Below are positions 51,983-60,210 of a DNA stretch of 64,000 nt, one piece after another. The notes under the pieces are model-generated. The model made no database searches and was not told the origin of the DNA. It saw nothing but the letters and a program-made list of their open reading frames with translations. The stretch's first letter is position 1, and each line of letters starts with the position of its first letter. This stretch comes from DASZTV01 sp035550655 (GTDB lineage Bacteria; Actinomycetota; Actinomycetes; JAFAQI01), in assembly GCA_035550655.1 (NCBI GenBank), contig DASZOU010000008.1:86213-150212 (forward strand), in the 5' to 3' direction. A program made the position numbers and the translations under genes.

Positions 51983-53292
51983 CGACGGCCGGCCCGCCGT
52001 ACCTGCCGGTTCTGGTCCTCGCGGATCCACCGGAGGCCGCCGAGCCGCTGTGCGCGGCGCTCGGGGCGCGGCTGGGTTGGGCCCGGCTCGGGTCGATGGA
52101 CCTGCCGAGCCGGATCTCCCGGCTGTTGTGGGGGTTCGAGGCGGGTGGCGGGGACGCCGGCGTCTCGTCGCTGGTCGATCGCGAACGCATGACGGCGGAG
52201 TTGCGTCGCCTCGTCGACGGCCTGGTCGTCGCGGCCGTGGGTGGTGCGTCGTACGCCGTGGACGTGTCCGGCAACGGTGACGTGCTCGGGCCGTACCTGC
52301 GCTCCGTGTGGGGCGACGCGGTGGTGGTCGCTGTCTGTGACGGCGAGCCGGGCGAGGGCGTGATCGCCGCGAAGCCGGACGTCGTGGTGTCGGTGGCACG
52401 GGTGGCGGCTGACGGCGCCGCCGTGGCGGCGGAGGTGGCGGCGCTCGCCGAGTCGCGCCGCGGGGTCGTGGGTGACCGGGTACGGGCCGGCCGTGGCCGG
52501 GCTCGGCGCGCGGCCGCGTCGCGGTTCCGGGTGTCCGCGAGCCCGTTGCGGGACCGGGTCATCGTCGTCCTCGGCGCGGCGCGCAGCGGCACGACGTTGT
52601 TGCACCGCCTGATCAGTGCGCACCCGATGGTGGCGGGCACCGAGACGGGCGAGACCTGGTTGTTCACCGACATCGCTCCGGTGTGGGCCGAGCCGGTCCG
52701 CGAGCAGTCGGGCGACGGTGCGGTGCTGAGTGGGATGCGGGGGTTCTGCGACAGCCTGCTGCTGACGATGCGGGACCGGATCGCCCCCGACGCGACACAC
52801 GTGTGCGAGAAGACGCCGACGACCGTGTGGCGGCTGCCGGTGCTGGCGTTGATGTATCCCGACGCGCTGTACGTGCATGTCGTCCGCGACGGTCGCGATG
52901 TCGCGGCCTCGCTCGCGCGTACCTGGACCGGCGGCGCGGATCCCGGCGTCGAGGAGGTCGAGGCGGCGGCCCGCGAGTGGGTCGAGGCGGTCGGTGCGGT
53001 GCGCCGGGCCGCGCCGGAGCTGCGCCGCTTCCAGCAGGTGCGCTACGAGGACCTCATCGACGACCCGCAGGGCGTGGTCGAGCGGCTGTGGCGGTGGGTC
53101 GGGGTCGGTGTGTCCGATGCCGCGCGCGAAGCGGCGGCGCGACGGAGCACCGAGCGCGTCACTCCGCTTCCCGCGACTGGTCAGATCGGCACAGGCAAGT
53201 GGCGGTCGCTGTCCGCACCGGCTCGGGCGGCAGTGTCGCTCGCGACCGGTGACCTGATGCGGGAGCTCGGCTACCCAGCGGACCTGTCATGA
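51979..53292 (+). CDS. Sulfotransferase with extra degenerate N-terminal domain
   Basis: 437-residue PAPS-dependent sulfotransferase. The catalytic domain begins near residue 190 with the 5'-phosphosulfate loop VLGAARSGTTLLHRL and has the 3'-phosphate site VVRDGRDVAASLARTW near 300, followed by a C-terminal arrangement (TGKWRSL) typical of the family. The first ~185 residues resemble a decayed second copy: VLVLADPPEAAEPLCAALGA where the first loop should be, and VVAVCDGEPGEG where the RDGRD loop should be. GTG start overlaps the exporter ATPase stop, and the end overlaps the next ATG. It likely sulfates the exported glycan. Confidence 0.88.
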   Translation: MTTAGPPYLPVLVLADPPEAAEPLCAALGARLGWARLGSMDLPSRISRLLWGFEAGGGDAGVSSLVDRERMTAELRRLVDGLVVAAVGGASYAVDVSGNGDVLGPYLRSVWGDAVVVAVCDGEPGEGVIAAKPDVVVSVARVAADGAAVAAEVAALAESRRGVVGDRVRAGRGRARRAAASRFRVSASPLRDRVIVVLGAARSGTTLLHRLISAHPMVAGTETGETWLFTDIAPVWAEPVREQSGDGAVLSGMRGFCDSLLLTMRDRIAPDATHVCEKTPTTVWRLPVLALMYPDALYVHVVRDGRDVAASLARTWTGGADPGVEEVEAAAREWVEAVGAVRRAAPELRRFQQVRYEDLIDDPQGVVERLWRWVGVGVSDAAREAAARRSTERVTPLPATGQIGTGKWRSLSAPARAAVSLATGDLMRELGYPADLS

Positions 53293-54818
53293 GTCTGGGA
53301 CTGGCACCGGGACCGGGCGATCTCGCGGTGGTGATCCCCACTCGGGACCGGTGGCCGATCCTCGCGCGGACGCTCGCGGCGCTGGCCGCGCAGACGGTGT
53401 CGGGCTTCGCCGTGGTCGTCGTTGTAGACGGTGAGGACCAGACGGTGCCGGCGCTGCCGGCGGGCATCAACGTCGTACAGGTTGCGCACGGCGGGCCGGG
53501 GAGAGCGCGCAACGCCGGGGTGCAGAGCTGCCGGAAGTCGCTGGTGCTCTTCCTCGGTGACGACATGATCCCGGCGCCGGACCTCGTCGAACGCCACCTC
53601 GCCCGCCACGGCCGCGAGGGCGGGCCGACCGTCGCGGTGCTCGGGAGCGTGGAGTGGCATCCGGAGGTCCGTCGTACGCCGCTGCTGAAGTGGATCGACA
53701 CGGCGGGGATGCAGTTCGAGGTCGCGGGCATCGGCGACGACGCGGGCTGGGGCCGGTTCTACTCCTGCAACGTCTCCCTTCCTCGCACGCTGTTCGAGGC
53801 GGCCGGTGGCTTCGACCCCGACTTCGCGTACTACTACGAAGACCTCGACATCGCGTACCGGTTGCGCGATGCCGGGATGTCGCTTCGGTACGAGCCGCGG
53901 GCGCGGGTCGAGCATCTGCACTCCTACGACGAGGAGTCGTTCGAACGCCGGCTGCGCGGAATCGCCAAGGGCGAGTTCATGCTCACCCAGCGGCGGCCCG
54001 ACTTCGCGCCGTACTTCGCGAACAAGTTCCGATCGGTGCAGGGTCAGCCGAAGCGGACTGTCGACCCGTGGCTGGCGCGGTTCGCGCCGACGTACCTGGA
54101 CGCGTTCGAGGCGGAACAGGAGCTGGCGGAGCTGAAGGCGTACCTGGGCGAGGACTACGACGAGCTCATGCTGCGCGGTCATCAGCAGGCGGTCGATGCG
54201 GAGGAGGCGGCAGCGCCGGACGAGCTGACCTTCTACCGGACGTCGACGGCGTACCTGTACGACCTCACCGTCTTCGCGATGTCAGGGACGAAGCGGCCCT
54301 ACCGCGACGAGATCATGCGCCGGGTCGGGCCGGGTTCGCGGCTGCTCGACTACGGCTGCGGGATCGGCAGCGACGGGCTGCGGCTGCGTGATGCCGGATA
54401 CCTCGTCGACTTCGCCGACTTCGACAACCCGAGCACGCGCTACCTCCGGCATCGCCTCGAGCAGCGGGGCATCGATGCGCAGGTGTACGACGTCGACACG
54501 GACCGGCCGACGGGGTACGAGCTGGCGTACTGCTTTGACGTCATCGAGCACGTCGATGAGCCGTTCGGGTTCCTGGCGGACATCGAGGCGACGGCTGACC
54601 TCGTTGCGATCAACTTCCTGGAGCCGACGGCGGATGACGTGCACGTGCACAAGCCGCTGCCGATCAAGGCGTTGCTCGCGCATGCGACGAAGCGCGGGCT
54701 CATCCACTACTCGAAGCACTACGGCCGGTCGCACTTCGTGATCTACCACTCGCAACCAGCCGATGTGGCGCGGCGGGTGCTGGGTTTGGGCCGGCGCTTC
54801 CGCGGCGGGCTCGGGTAG
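53289..54818 (+). CDS. GT2 glycosyltransferase-methyltransferase fusion
   Basis: 509-residue bifunctional protein. Residues ~10-260 form a GT2 domain (LAVVIPTRDRWPIL, LFLGDDMIPAPD as metal site, AYYYEDLDIAYRL). After a helical linker (~270-345), residues ~350-490 form a class I methyltransferase-like domain with LLDYGCGIGSDGLRL, DFADFDNPS and YCFDVIEHVDEP. It may add and methylate a terminal sugar, a known way to stop chain growth before ABC-mediated export. The ATG overlaps the sulfotransferase stop (ATGA), placing it in the wzm-wzt-sulfotransferase operon. Repeat DNA begins nine bases after the stop. Confidence 0.88.
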   Translation: MSLGLAPGPGDLAVVIPTRDRWPILARTLAALAAQTVSGFAVVVVVDGEDQTVPALPAGINVVQVAHGGPGRARNAGVQSCRKSLVLFLGDDMIPAPDLVERHLARHGREGGPTVAVLGSVEWHPEVRRTPLLKWIDTAGMQFEVAGIGDDAGWGRFYSCNVSLPRTLFEAAGGFDPDFAYYYEDLDIAYRLRDAGMSLRYEPRARVEHLHSYDEESFERRLRGIAKGEFMLTQRRPDFAPYFANKFRSVQGQPKRTVDPWLARFAPTYLDAFEAEQELAELKAYLGEDYDELMLRGHQQAVDAEEAAAPDELTFYRTSTAYLYDLTVFAMSGTKRPYRDEIMRRVGPGSRLLDYGCGIGSDGLRLRDAGYLVDFADFDNPSTRYLRHRLEQRGIDAQVYDVDTDRPTGYELAYCFDVIEHVDEPFGFLADIEATADLVAINFLEPTADDVHVHKPLPIKALLAHATKRGLIHYSKHYGRSHFVIYHSQPADVARRVLGLGRRFRGGLG

Positions 54819-54826
54819 CGCCTCGC

Positions 54827-55080
54827 CATCAAGGTCAAAGTCAAGGGCGCTATGACCAGGGGACGGTTTTCGCCGTACTCACTCTGATCCGCCCCGTTGC
54901 GTTGCTTGGTCACGCCGATGTGCGCAGCTGCTTTCGTCGGCGGGCTCGGAGGTTAGTGCCGCCATCAAGGTCAAGATCAACGGCGCTATGACCAGGGGAC
55001 GGTTCTTGCTGTGCTCGCCCTGCTTCGCCCCGTTGCGTTGCGTGGTCACGCCGATGTGCGCAGCTGCTCTCGTCGGCGGG
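54827..55080. repeat. Two tandem 118 bp repeats related to the 31 kb and 56 kb loci
   Basis: Copy A (54827-54944) and copy B (54963-55080) each begin CATCAAGGTCAA and end GTCGGCGGG, are about 85-90 percent alike, and are 136 bases apart start to start. Both contain GGCGCTATGACCAGGGGACGG and CCCCGTTGCGTTG, which correspond to GGCGCAACTGCCAGGGGCGTGG and CCGGTTGCGTTGG in the units at 30.8 kb. Copy B overlaps the 3' end of the DUF559 gene and supplies its last codons. Confidence 0.82.
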
Positions 55081-55963
55081 CGAGGACTGCGGCGAGCTCC
55101 TCGATGACTCCATCCGGCTCGGAATGAAGGCGTGGATGCGAGTACCGAACGGTGACCCAGCCGAGACGTGCAACTGCCGCATCGCGACGTAGGTCCTTCT
55201 CCCGCTGGCCAGGTGAGCCGTGGTACGCGGCGCCGTCCAGTTCGACCGCGACCATCTCGTCGAGGAAGGCCCGGTCGAGGAGCACGTAGCGCGAGCCGAC
55301 CTGGAGGCGGTGCTGGGTGACGGAGCGGGGCAAGCGTCGATCGGCAAACACGCGCTCGTGTCCCCAGATCTCCAACTCGCTGTGATTGCCCGCGGCGAGC
55401 TGGTCGAACAGCTTGCGTTGTTCCCGCGCGCCGGCAACCCGCGGCTGCACCTCGAGCACTTCGGCCAGACGTCGAGGCGTCGTCCACCGCTCACGAACCG
55501 CGACGATCGCCGGCGCGCGTTTGACGAGTGTCGGTAGCACCGCCCAGCTCTCGACCACCGCCTGTTCGAGTCGGACGACTCGCAGGCCCGCCCGATCGGC
55601 GGTCGACGGCGGTTCGGCGACGAATCCGCGACGCCGGTGAAGGCGAATGCCTCGGGAGGAGACCGGATAGCTGTCACCACTCACCGTCACGTGGATTCGA
55701 GCTGAGCTGATGCATGGCAGCCGCCACTCGTCGAGTTCATCCGTGTGAGAGAGCGCGCCTGAGGGGCAGTAGGCCAAGGCGGCACGTCGACGCGCGCGAG
55801 TGTCGCTTGCCTCGGGTAGCCGGTAGACGCCGGGATGCGCGACGAGGATTGCGGCGGATCGAACCGCGTCGTCGATGACGTGCAGGGGAACCAGCTGGAT
55901 CGCCTCGTCGCGGCGGATCACGCCGCCGCGGCGGCGCATCGCGTCGATGAGCACGGAGCGCAT
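55046..55963 (-). CDS. DUF559 (Vsr/endonuclease-like) protein with N-terminal wHTH-like region
   Basis: 305-residue protein. The C-terminal ~110 residues have the DUF559 pattern of PD-(D/E)XK/Vsr-like nucleases: VAVELDGAAYHGSPGQREKDLRRDAAVARLGW, then RYSHPRLHSEP. The N-terminus (~1-75) resembles the winged-helix region of AbiEi-like antitoxins (RRGGVIRRDEAIQL, HPGVYRLPE). The last seven codons (EQLRTSA) lie in repeat copy B. ATG 55963 is the first plausible start, with no clear ribosome-binding site. Related repeats lie on both sides of the gene. Activity and any link to repeat mobility are unknown. Confidence 0.72.
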   Translation of the reverse strand: MRSVLIDAMRRRGGVIRRDEAIQLVPLHVIDDAVRSAAILVAHPGVYRLPEASDTRARRRAALAYCPSGALSHTDELDEWRLPCISSARIHVTVSGDSYPVSSRGIRLHRRRGFVAEPPSTADRAGLRVVRLEQAVVESWAVLPTLVKRAPAIVAVRERWTTPRRLAEVLEVQPRVAGAREQRKLFDQLAAGNHSELEIWGHERVFADRRLPRSVTQHRLQVGSRYVLLDRAFLDEMVAVELDGAAYHGSPGQREKDLRRDAAVARLGWVTVRYSHPRLHSEPDGVIEELAAVLARRREQLRTSA

Positions 55964-56037
55964 GGCGGGAGGGTGAGCTATCGGGCAACGAGCCGCGAGA
56001 GCTCGGATCCACGTGTGGAGAGCCAGCGACGCGGGGG

Positions 56038-56430
56038 ACTTTGTGGGTTTCACGTGCCAAAACAGCCCCTTTCGACACGTGAAACCCACAATGTCCAAGG
56101 CACCCGACACGTGAAACCCACAAACCAACGCAACGGGGGAGCGCGAGGCAAGGAGAGTGGGAGCTGCCCCCGGCAGTTGCGCTCTTTGGGGCTGCAGCCG
56201 AACGCGGGGCGCAACGGGGGAGCGCGAGGCAAGGAAAGCGGGAGCCATCCCCCGGCAGTTGCGCTCTTTGGGGCTGCAGCCGGACGCGGGGCGCAACGGG
56301 GGAGCGGGAGGCAAGGAAAGCGGGAGCCATCCCCGGCAGTTGCGCTCTTAGGGGCCGCAGCCGAAGGCGAGGCCAAGCAGGGAAGCGGGAGCTATCCCCT
56401 GGCGGCCGAAGGCGAGGCCAGGGCGGCCTG
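56038..56430. repeat. Mirror copy of the composite palindromic repeat locus
   Basis: A 57-base palindrome (56038-56094) is built from two 21-base motif copies around a 15-base loop. A third copy in the same sense as the second lies at 56106-56124. Tandem units follow, with markers GTTGCGCTCTT at 56176, 56258 and 56339 (period 81-82) and a partial unit to about 56420. Motif order is plus, minus, minus, the exact reverse of the 30.97-31.06 kb core. The stretch 55964-56391 has no supported gene. The 3' end of the glycosyltransferase gene enters the repeat. Confidence 0.87.
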
Positions 56431-57483
56431 ATAGGCCGCCACGTGAGCGGGGCCGACAACGTCCCAACCCCATTGCTTGGCGTGCTGCGCGCACCTCGCC
56501 GGCGTATCCGGCTGACCCGCCAGCTTGCAGGTCGCCACGATCGCGCGCGCCAGCGCGTCGACGTCACCCAGTGGCGCCAGCGCGCCGACGCCCGACTCCG
56601 GCGTCACGATCTCGGGCATCCCTCCCGACGCGGCCGCGACCACCGGGGTGCCACACGCGAGTGACTCGACGAGCACGAGACCGAAGGCCTCGTCCGCCGA
56701 CGGCAGCACGGTGACCGTCGCGTCCCGGTAGCGCTGCGGCACGTCTTCCAGCTGCCCGACCCCGAGTACGTCGATCACCGCGGCGACCACGGGCGGTACG
56801 TCGTCGGGCAGCGCCCCACCTCCACTGAACTGCAGCCGAGCGGCCGGTAGCTCCTGCTGCACCTGGTGCATCGCCACTGTCAGGTCGGTGAACCGCTTCC
56901 GCGGTTCGCCCGCATGAGCCGCGAACAGGATCCGCGGCGGACCGGTTCGTGGCTGCAGGTTCGGTGTGAACACATCGAGCCGGACGCCCGGATTGACCAC
57001 CCGCGCCGGGCGGCCGGTGATCATCGAGACCGCAGTCGCGGCGGACTGCGACAGTGCCGTCGTCACGTGTGCCATCCGACCGGCGCGCCGCAGCAGTCGC
57101 CGTTCCCGGCCCTGCATCGTCCGCGTGGGATGGCCGATCGCGGTGAACACCGTGCGCTGCCCCGCGAGCCGCGCGGCGACCGCGGCGGACGGGACGAAGG
57201 CGTGCACGACGTCGTACCGGTGCCGGGCCAGCCACGGCAGCGCCGTGACGCCGAACGTCTCCAGCTTCGACACACCGAGACCGGTGAGCCGGTCGCCGTG
57301 ACGATGGTGCAGCCGCACCAGCCGCGCGCCGGCTTCGGTCGTGATCGAGTGCTCGGGCCCACCCGTCACGTAGTCGACGTCGTGGCCTTGGTGCGCCAAC
57401 CACGCCGCAAGGTCGTGCGCGTACCGCTCGCCTCCGCGGCGTACGTCCACCCACGTGAACGGGTGGACGATCGCGATCCGCAT
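56392..57483 (-). CDS. Glycosyltransferase family 4
   Basis: 363-residue GT-B glycosyltransferase beginning MRIAIVHPFTWVDVRRGGER, a GT4 acceptor loop. Donor-domain motifs are ILFAAHAGEPRKRFTDL and the EAFGLVLVESLACGTPVVAA signature with the catalytic Glu. The last ~10 residues (LASPSAARG) are encoded by repeat DNA and are probably not conserved, indicating the repeat was inserted at or extended the 3' end. Five bases separate its ATG from the epimerase stop upstream, so it is the last gene of the leftward operon 62323 to 56392. Confidence 0.9.
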   Translation of the reverse strand: MRIAIVHPFTWVDVRRGGERYAHDLAAWLAHQGHDVDYVTGGPEHSITTEAGARLVRLHHRHGDRLTGLGVSKLETFGVTALPWLARHRYDVVHAFVPSAAVAARLAGQRTVFTAIGHPTRTMQGRERRLLRRAGRMAHVTTALSQSAATAVSMITGRPARVVNPGVRLDVFTPNLQPRTGPPRILFAAHAGEPRKRFTDLTVAMHQVQQELPAARLQFSGGGALPDDVPPVVAAVIDVLGVGQLEDVPQRYRDATVTVLPSADEAFGLVLVESLACGTPVVAAASGGMPEIVTPESGVGALAPLGDVDALARAIVATCKLAGQPDTPARCAQHAKQWGWDVVGPAHVAAYQAALASPSAARG

Positions 57484-57487
57484 CCGG

Positions 57488-58471
57488 CTAGCTGGCGAAG
57501 GGCGAGGACCCAGATGCGAGTGCGTCCCGGTACCAGTCGATCGTGCGCTGCAACCCGTCCTCGAGCGAGATCGTCGCCGTCCACCCGACGCGGTCACGCG
57601 TCTTGGTCACGTCGGCGTGCATCCGGTAGATCTCGATCGGCCGTTCCGGCAGCGCGCCGAACTCGGGCGTGATCGGGTCCCCCATGAGCCGCAGGATCGT
57701 GACCGCGATGTCGCGCATCGACACCTCCCGGCCGCAGCCGAGGTTGAACAGGTCGCCGTCGATACCCGGGGCGGTCGCAAGGGCGACGAAGCCGTCGGCA
57801 AGGTCCTCGACGTAGTTGAACTCGCGCGTCTGCGTCCCCTGCGTCATCTTCAGCGGCTGCTTCTGCACCGCCCTGGAGATGATCTCGGGAATCACGCGGT
57901 CGGGCGACTGCATCGGGCCGTAGGCGTTGAACGGCCGCACCCGCACCAGCGGCAGGTCCCTCGCATCGGCGAACAGCCGGCAGTACTCCTCGGCGGCATG
58001 CTTGGACACCGAGTACGGCGAGATCGGGTGCACCGTCGCGTCTTCGCGGAACGGCACCTCGATGTCGCCGTAGATCTCGCTCGTGCCGGTGTTGAGGAAC
58101 CGGGTGAAGCCGGTGCGCTCGACCGCCATCAACAGGTTGACGGTCCCCTGGATGTTGGTCTGGATGCACTCGTCGACCCGGTTCCACGACTTGCCGACGT
58201 GTGTGTAGGCGCCGAGGTGGAACACGTACTCCGGCTTCACCTCGTCGGCGAGCAGCTCCATCGCGCCGCGGTCGTCGAGCGACGCCTCGTGCAGCGTGAT
58301 GGAGTCGCGGATGTCGAGCAGCCGCGCCGGATACACCGACGACACGGTGCTGGTCAGGCCGTGCACCTTCGCGCCCTCTTTGACCAGCCGCCGGGTGAGA
58401 TGCGACCCGATGAAACCGGACGCGCCCGTGATCAGGACCCGCTTCCCGCCTAGTGCTCCGGCGCCAGCCAC
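57488..58471 (-). CDS. NAD-dependent sugar-nucleotide dehydratase/epimerase
   Basis: 327-residue extended SDR enzyme acting on nucleotide sugars. The Rossmann motif TGASGFIGSHL is at residues ~15-25. The catalytic set is TSEIYG near 130 with Y153 and K157 in SPYSVSKHAAEE. RPFNAYGP and REFNYVEDLADG are typical of 4,6-dehydratases and 4-epimerases. GTG 58471 overlaps the nucleotidyltransferase 3' end by 22 bases and has GAGGA upstream, so the pair likely works in sequence: the first activates a sugar phosphate, this one modifies it. The exact product is not determinable. Confidence 0.88.
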   Translation of the reverse strand: MAGAGALGGKRVLITGASGFIGSHLTRRLVKEGAKVHGLTSTVSSVYPARLLDIRDSITLHEASLDDRGAMELLADEVKPEYVFHLGAYTHVGKSWNRVDECIQTNIQGTVNLLMAVERTGFTRFLNTGTSEIYGDIEVPFREDATVHPISPYSVSKHAAEEYCRLFADARDLPLVRVRPFNAYGPMQSPDRVIPEIISRAVQKQPLKMTQGTQTREFNYVEDLADGFVALATAPGIDGDLFNLGCGREVSMRDIAVTILRLMGDPITPEFGALPERPIEIYRMHADVTKTRDRVGWTATISLEDGLQRTIDWYRDALASGSSPFAS

Positions 58472-59151
58472 GGCGGGTCCTCTCTGCGCGCGAGAGCGTC
58501 CAGGTCGCTCACGTCCTTTTGGGTGTCCATCGACTTCCAGAAGCCTTCGTGACGGTAGACGAACAGCTCCCCGCGCTGCCCCAGCGCGGGCAGGATGTCG
58601 CGTTCGAGGCTCGACCCGGAGCACTGCGCGAACCGGTCGCGGTCGAAGACGAAGAACCCCGCGTTGATCAGGTGGTCGGCAAGCACCGGCTTCTCGCGGA
58701 AGTCCGTCACCTGCCCGGCGTCGTCGATGACGAGCGTGCCGTACTGCGACGGGAGCGGTACGACGGTGACCGTCGCGCCGCCGCCGTGCGCCGCGTGCCG
58801 CGCGTCGAGAGCGGCGATGTCGACGTTGCCGACGCCGTCGCCGTACGTTGCGTGGAACGTCTCGCCGACCCGGTCGAGGCAGGCGACCACGCGGTCGCCG
58901 GTGTCCGCCTCTTCACCGGTGTCGACCACGTCGACCTTCCAGTCGTGCGGCCAGTGGTCGGCGTACGCCTCGATGACGTCGTGCTTGTAGCCGGCCGCGA
59001 GGACGAAGTCCGTCACGCCGTGGCGGGCGTAGATCTCCATCACGTGGTGCAGCACGGGCCGCCCGCCCACCTGCAGCATCGGCTTGGGTACATCGGCGGT
59101 CGCGGGCCACGCGCGGATCCCGCGCCCGCCGCACAGAATCAGTGCCCGCAC
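58450..59151 (-). CDS. Sugar-1-phosphate nucleotidyltransferase (RfbF-like)
   Basis: 233-residue nucleotidyltransferase that makes an NDP-sugar from NTP and sugar-1-phosphate. The N-terminal loop LILCGGRGIRAWPATADVPKPML holds the nucleotide-binding signature, although the usual GTR reads GIR. GRPVLHHVMEIYARHGVTDF and VLAAGYKHDVI resemble glucose-1-phosphate cytidylyltransferase. YGDGVGNVDI supplies the metal-binding Asp, and GFWKSMDTQKD closes the domain. GTG start at 59151. It precedes and overlaps the epimerase/dehydratase gene. Base specificity (CTP or other) is not certain. Confidence 0.85.
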   Translation of the reverse strand: MRALILCGGRGIRAWPATADVPKPMLQVGGRPVLHHVMEIYARHGVTDFVLAAGYKHDVIEAYADHWPHDWKVDVVDTGEEADTGDRVVACLDRVGETFHATYGDGVGNVDIAALDARHAAHGGGATVTVVPLPSQYGTLVIDDAGQVTDFREKPVLADHLINAGFFVFDRDRFAQCSGSSLERDILPALGQRGELFVYRHEGFWKSMDTQKDVSDLDALARREDPPWLAPEH

Positions 59152-59175
59152 CCGCCGAGGATACGAAAAGCCGCC

Positions 59176-60210
59176 TTAGAGCAGGAGCCGCCGGGCGCGG
59201 ATGCTCCCCGCAAGCAGAGCCCCGAACCCGACCACGTCAGCCCACCCGAGCTGCGCGGCCCGCGACGCTCGTCCGCGCCCGGGCCGTGCTTTGGCGTCCT
59301 GGGAGAGGGCGGCGACCCACGGCAGCATCGCGAGACCGATCAGGCTCGGCCACGGTGACAGCGTCAGCAGATCTGCGACCACCACCGCCGTCGCGGCGGC
59401 AACCGCCAGGTCCGCGCTCGCCGTCCGCCGCGACAGGAACAGCCGAAGAAACGCTCGTTGACGCAGCTCCGGCACTTCGCGAACCAGCATCGGGAAGCCC
59501 GCCAGCCGCCGACGCTCGTCGAGGAAGTCCCGGTAGTTCCCCGCCATGACGCGGTGGTGGACGACGGCATCCGCCGCGAACCGGAAGCCGCCGGTCCTCG
59601 CGATCGCTGAGCCGAGCACGACGTCCTCACCGAATGCGCGGCCGCTGAGCAGGCGCTGCCCGGCGAAGCCGCCGACCTCGAGGATCGCGGCCCGGCGGGC
59701 GGCGAGGTTGGCGGTCTCGTACAGCCCGCTCGGTGACGTGACGGTGAGGGTGCGGCCCCATGGGCCGCCCCATCCGCCGGGCTCCGGGAGGGTGCGGCCT
59801 TGCACGATCGCAGTGCCGGCATCGAACGCCGCGGTCAGTGCGGACAGCCAGTGCGGCGTGGGCAGGCAGTCGTCGTCGGTGAACGCGATCAGCTCAGCGC
59901 GCGCTTCGGCGATGCACGTGTTGCGGGGTACGCCGGGCCCGTCGTGAAACGGCAGCCGCAGAGCGCGCAGCCGCATCGGCGTACGCGCACATCGCGCAGT
60001 GAGCAGCTGCCAGGTGTCGTCGGAGGAGCCGTTGTCCGCGACGACAACCTCGGTGTCGCGATGGTCCTGCGCCTCCAACGCGCCGAGCAGCCCGTCCAAC
60101 AACGCGCCGCGGTTGTGGGTCGACACCACGACCGCGACCGCTGCGGCCGCGCCCTCCCACGACGCACTCTGTGCGCTGTCGGTCGGCGCCGCGATCGTCA
60201 CACCGGTCAC
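59176..60210 (-). CDS. Membrane-associated glycosyltransferase family 2
   Basis: 344-residue GT-A glycosyltransferase: AVVVSTHNRGALLDGLL, the metal site AFTDDDCLPTPHWLSAL, GFAGQRLLSGRAFGEDVVLG as catalytic region, then two C-terminal hydrophobic helices (~255-300), as in membrane-bound polysaccharide synthases. GTG 60210 overlaps the upstream glycosyltransferase stop (GTGA). It ends 24 bases before the nucleotidyltransferase start, and both are probably one transcript. Confidence 0.87.
   Translation of the reverse strand: MTGVTIAAPTDSAQSASWEGAAAAVAVVVSTHNRGALLDGLLGALEAQDHRDTEVVVADNGSSDDTWQLLTARCARTPMRLRALRLPFHDGPGVPRNTCIAEARAELIAFTDDDCLPTPHWLSALTAAFDAGTAIVQGRTLPEPGGWGGPWGRTLTVTSPSGLYETANLAARRAAILEVGGFAGQRLLSGRAFGEDVVLGSAIARTGGFRFAADAVVHHRVMAGNYRDFLDERRRLAGFPMLVREVPELRQRAFLRLFLSRRTASADLAVAAATAVVVADLLTLSPWPSLIGLAMLPWVAALSQDAKARPGRGRASRAAQLGWADVVGFGALLAGSIRARRLLL

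Noticed and set aside
55964..56567. N-terminal extensions of the DUF559 frame and overlapping frames reading through the repeats
   Set aside because: The added segments are translations of repeat units. The DUF559 protein has a plausible start at 55963.
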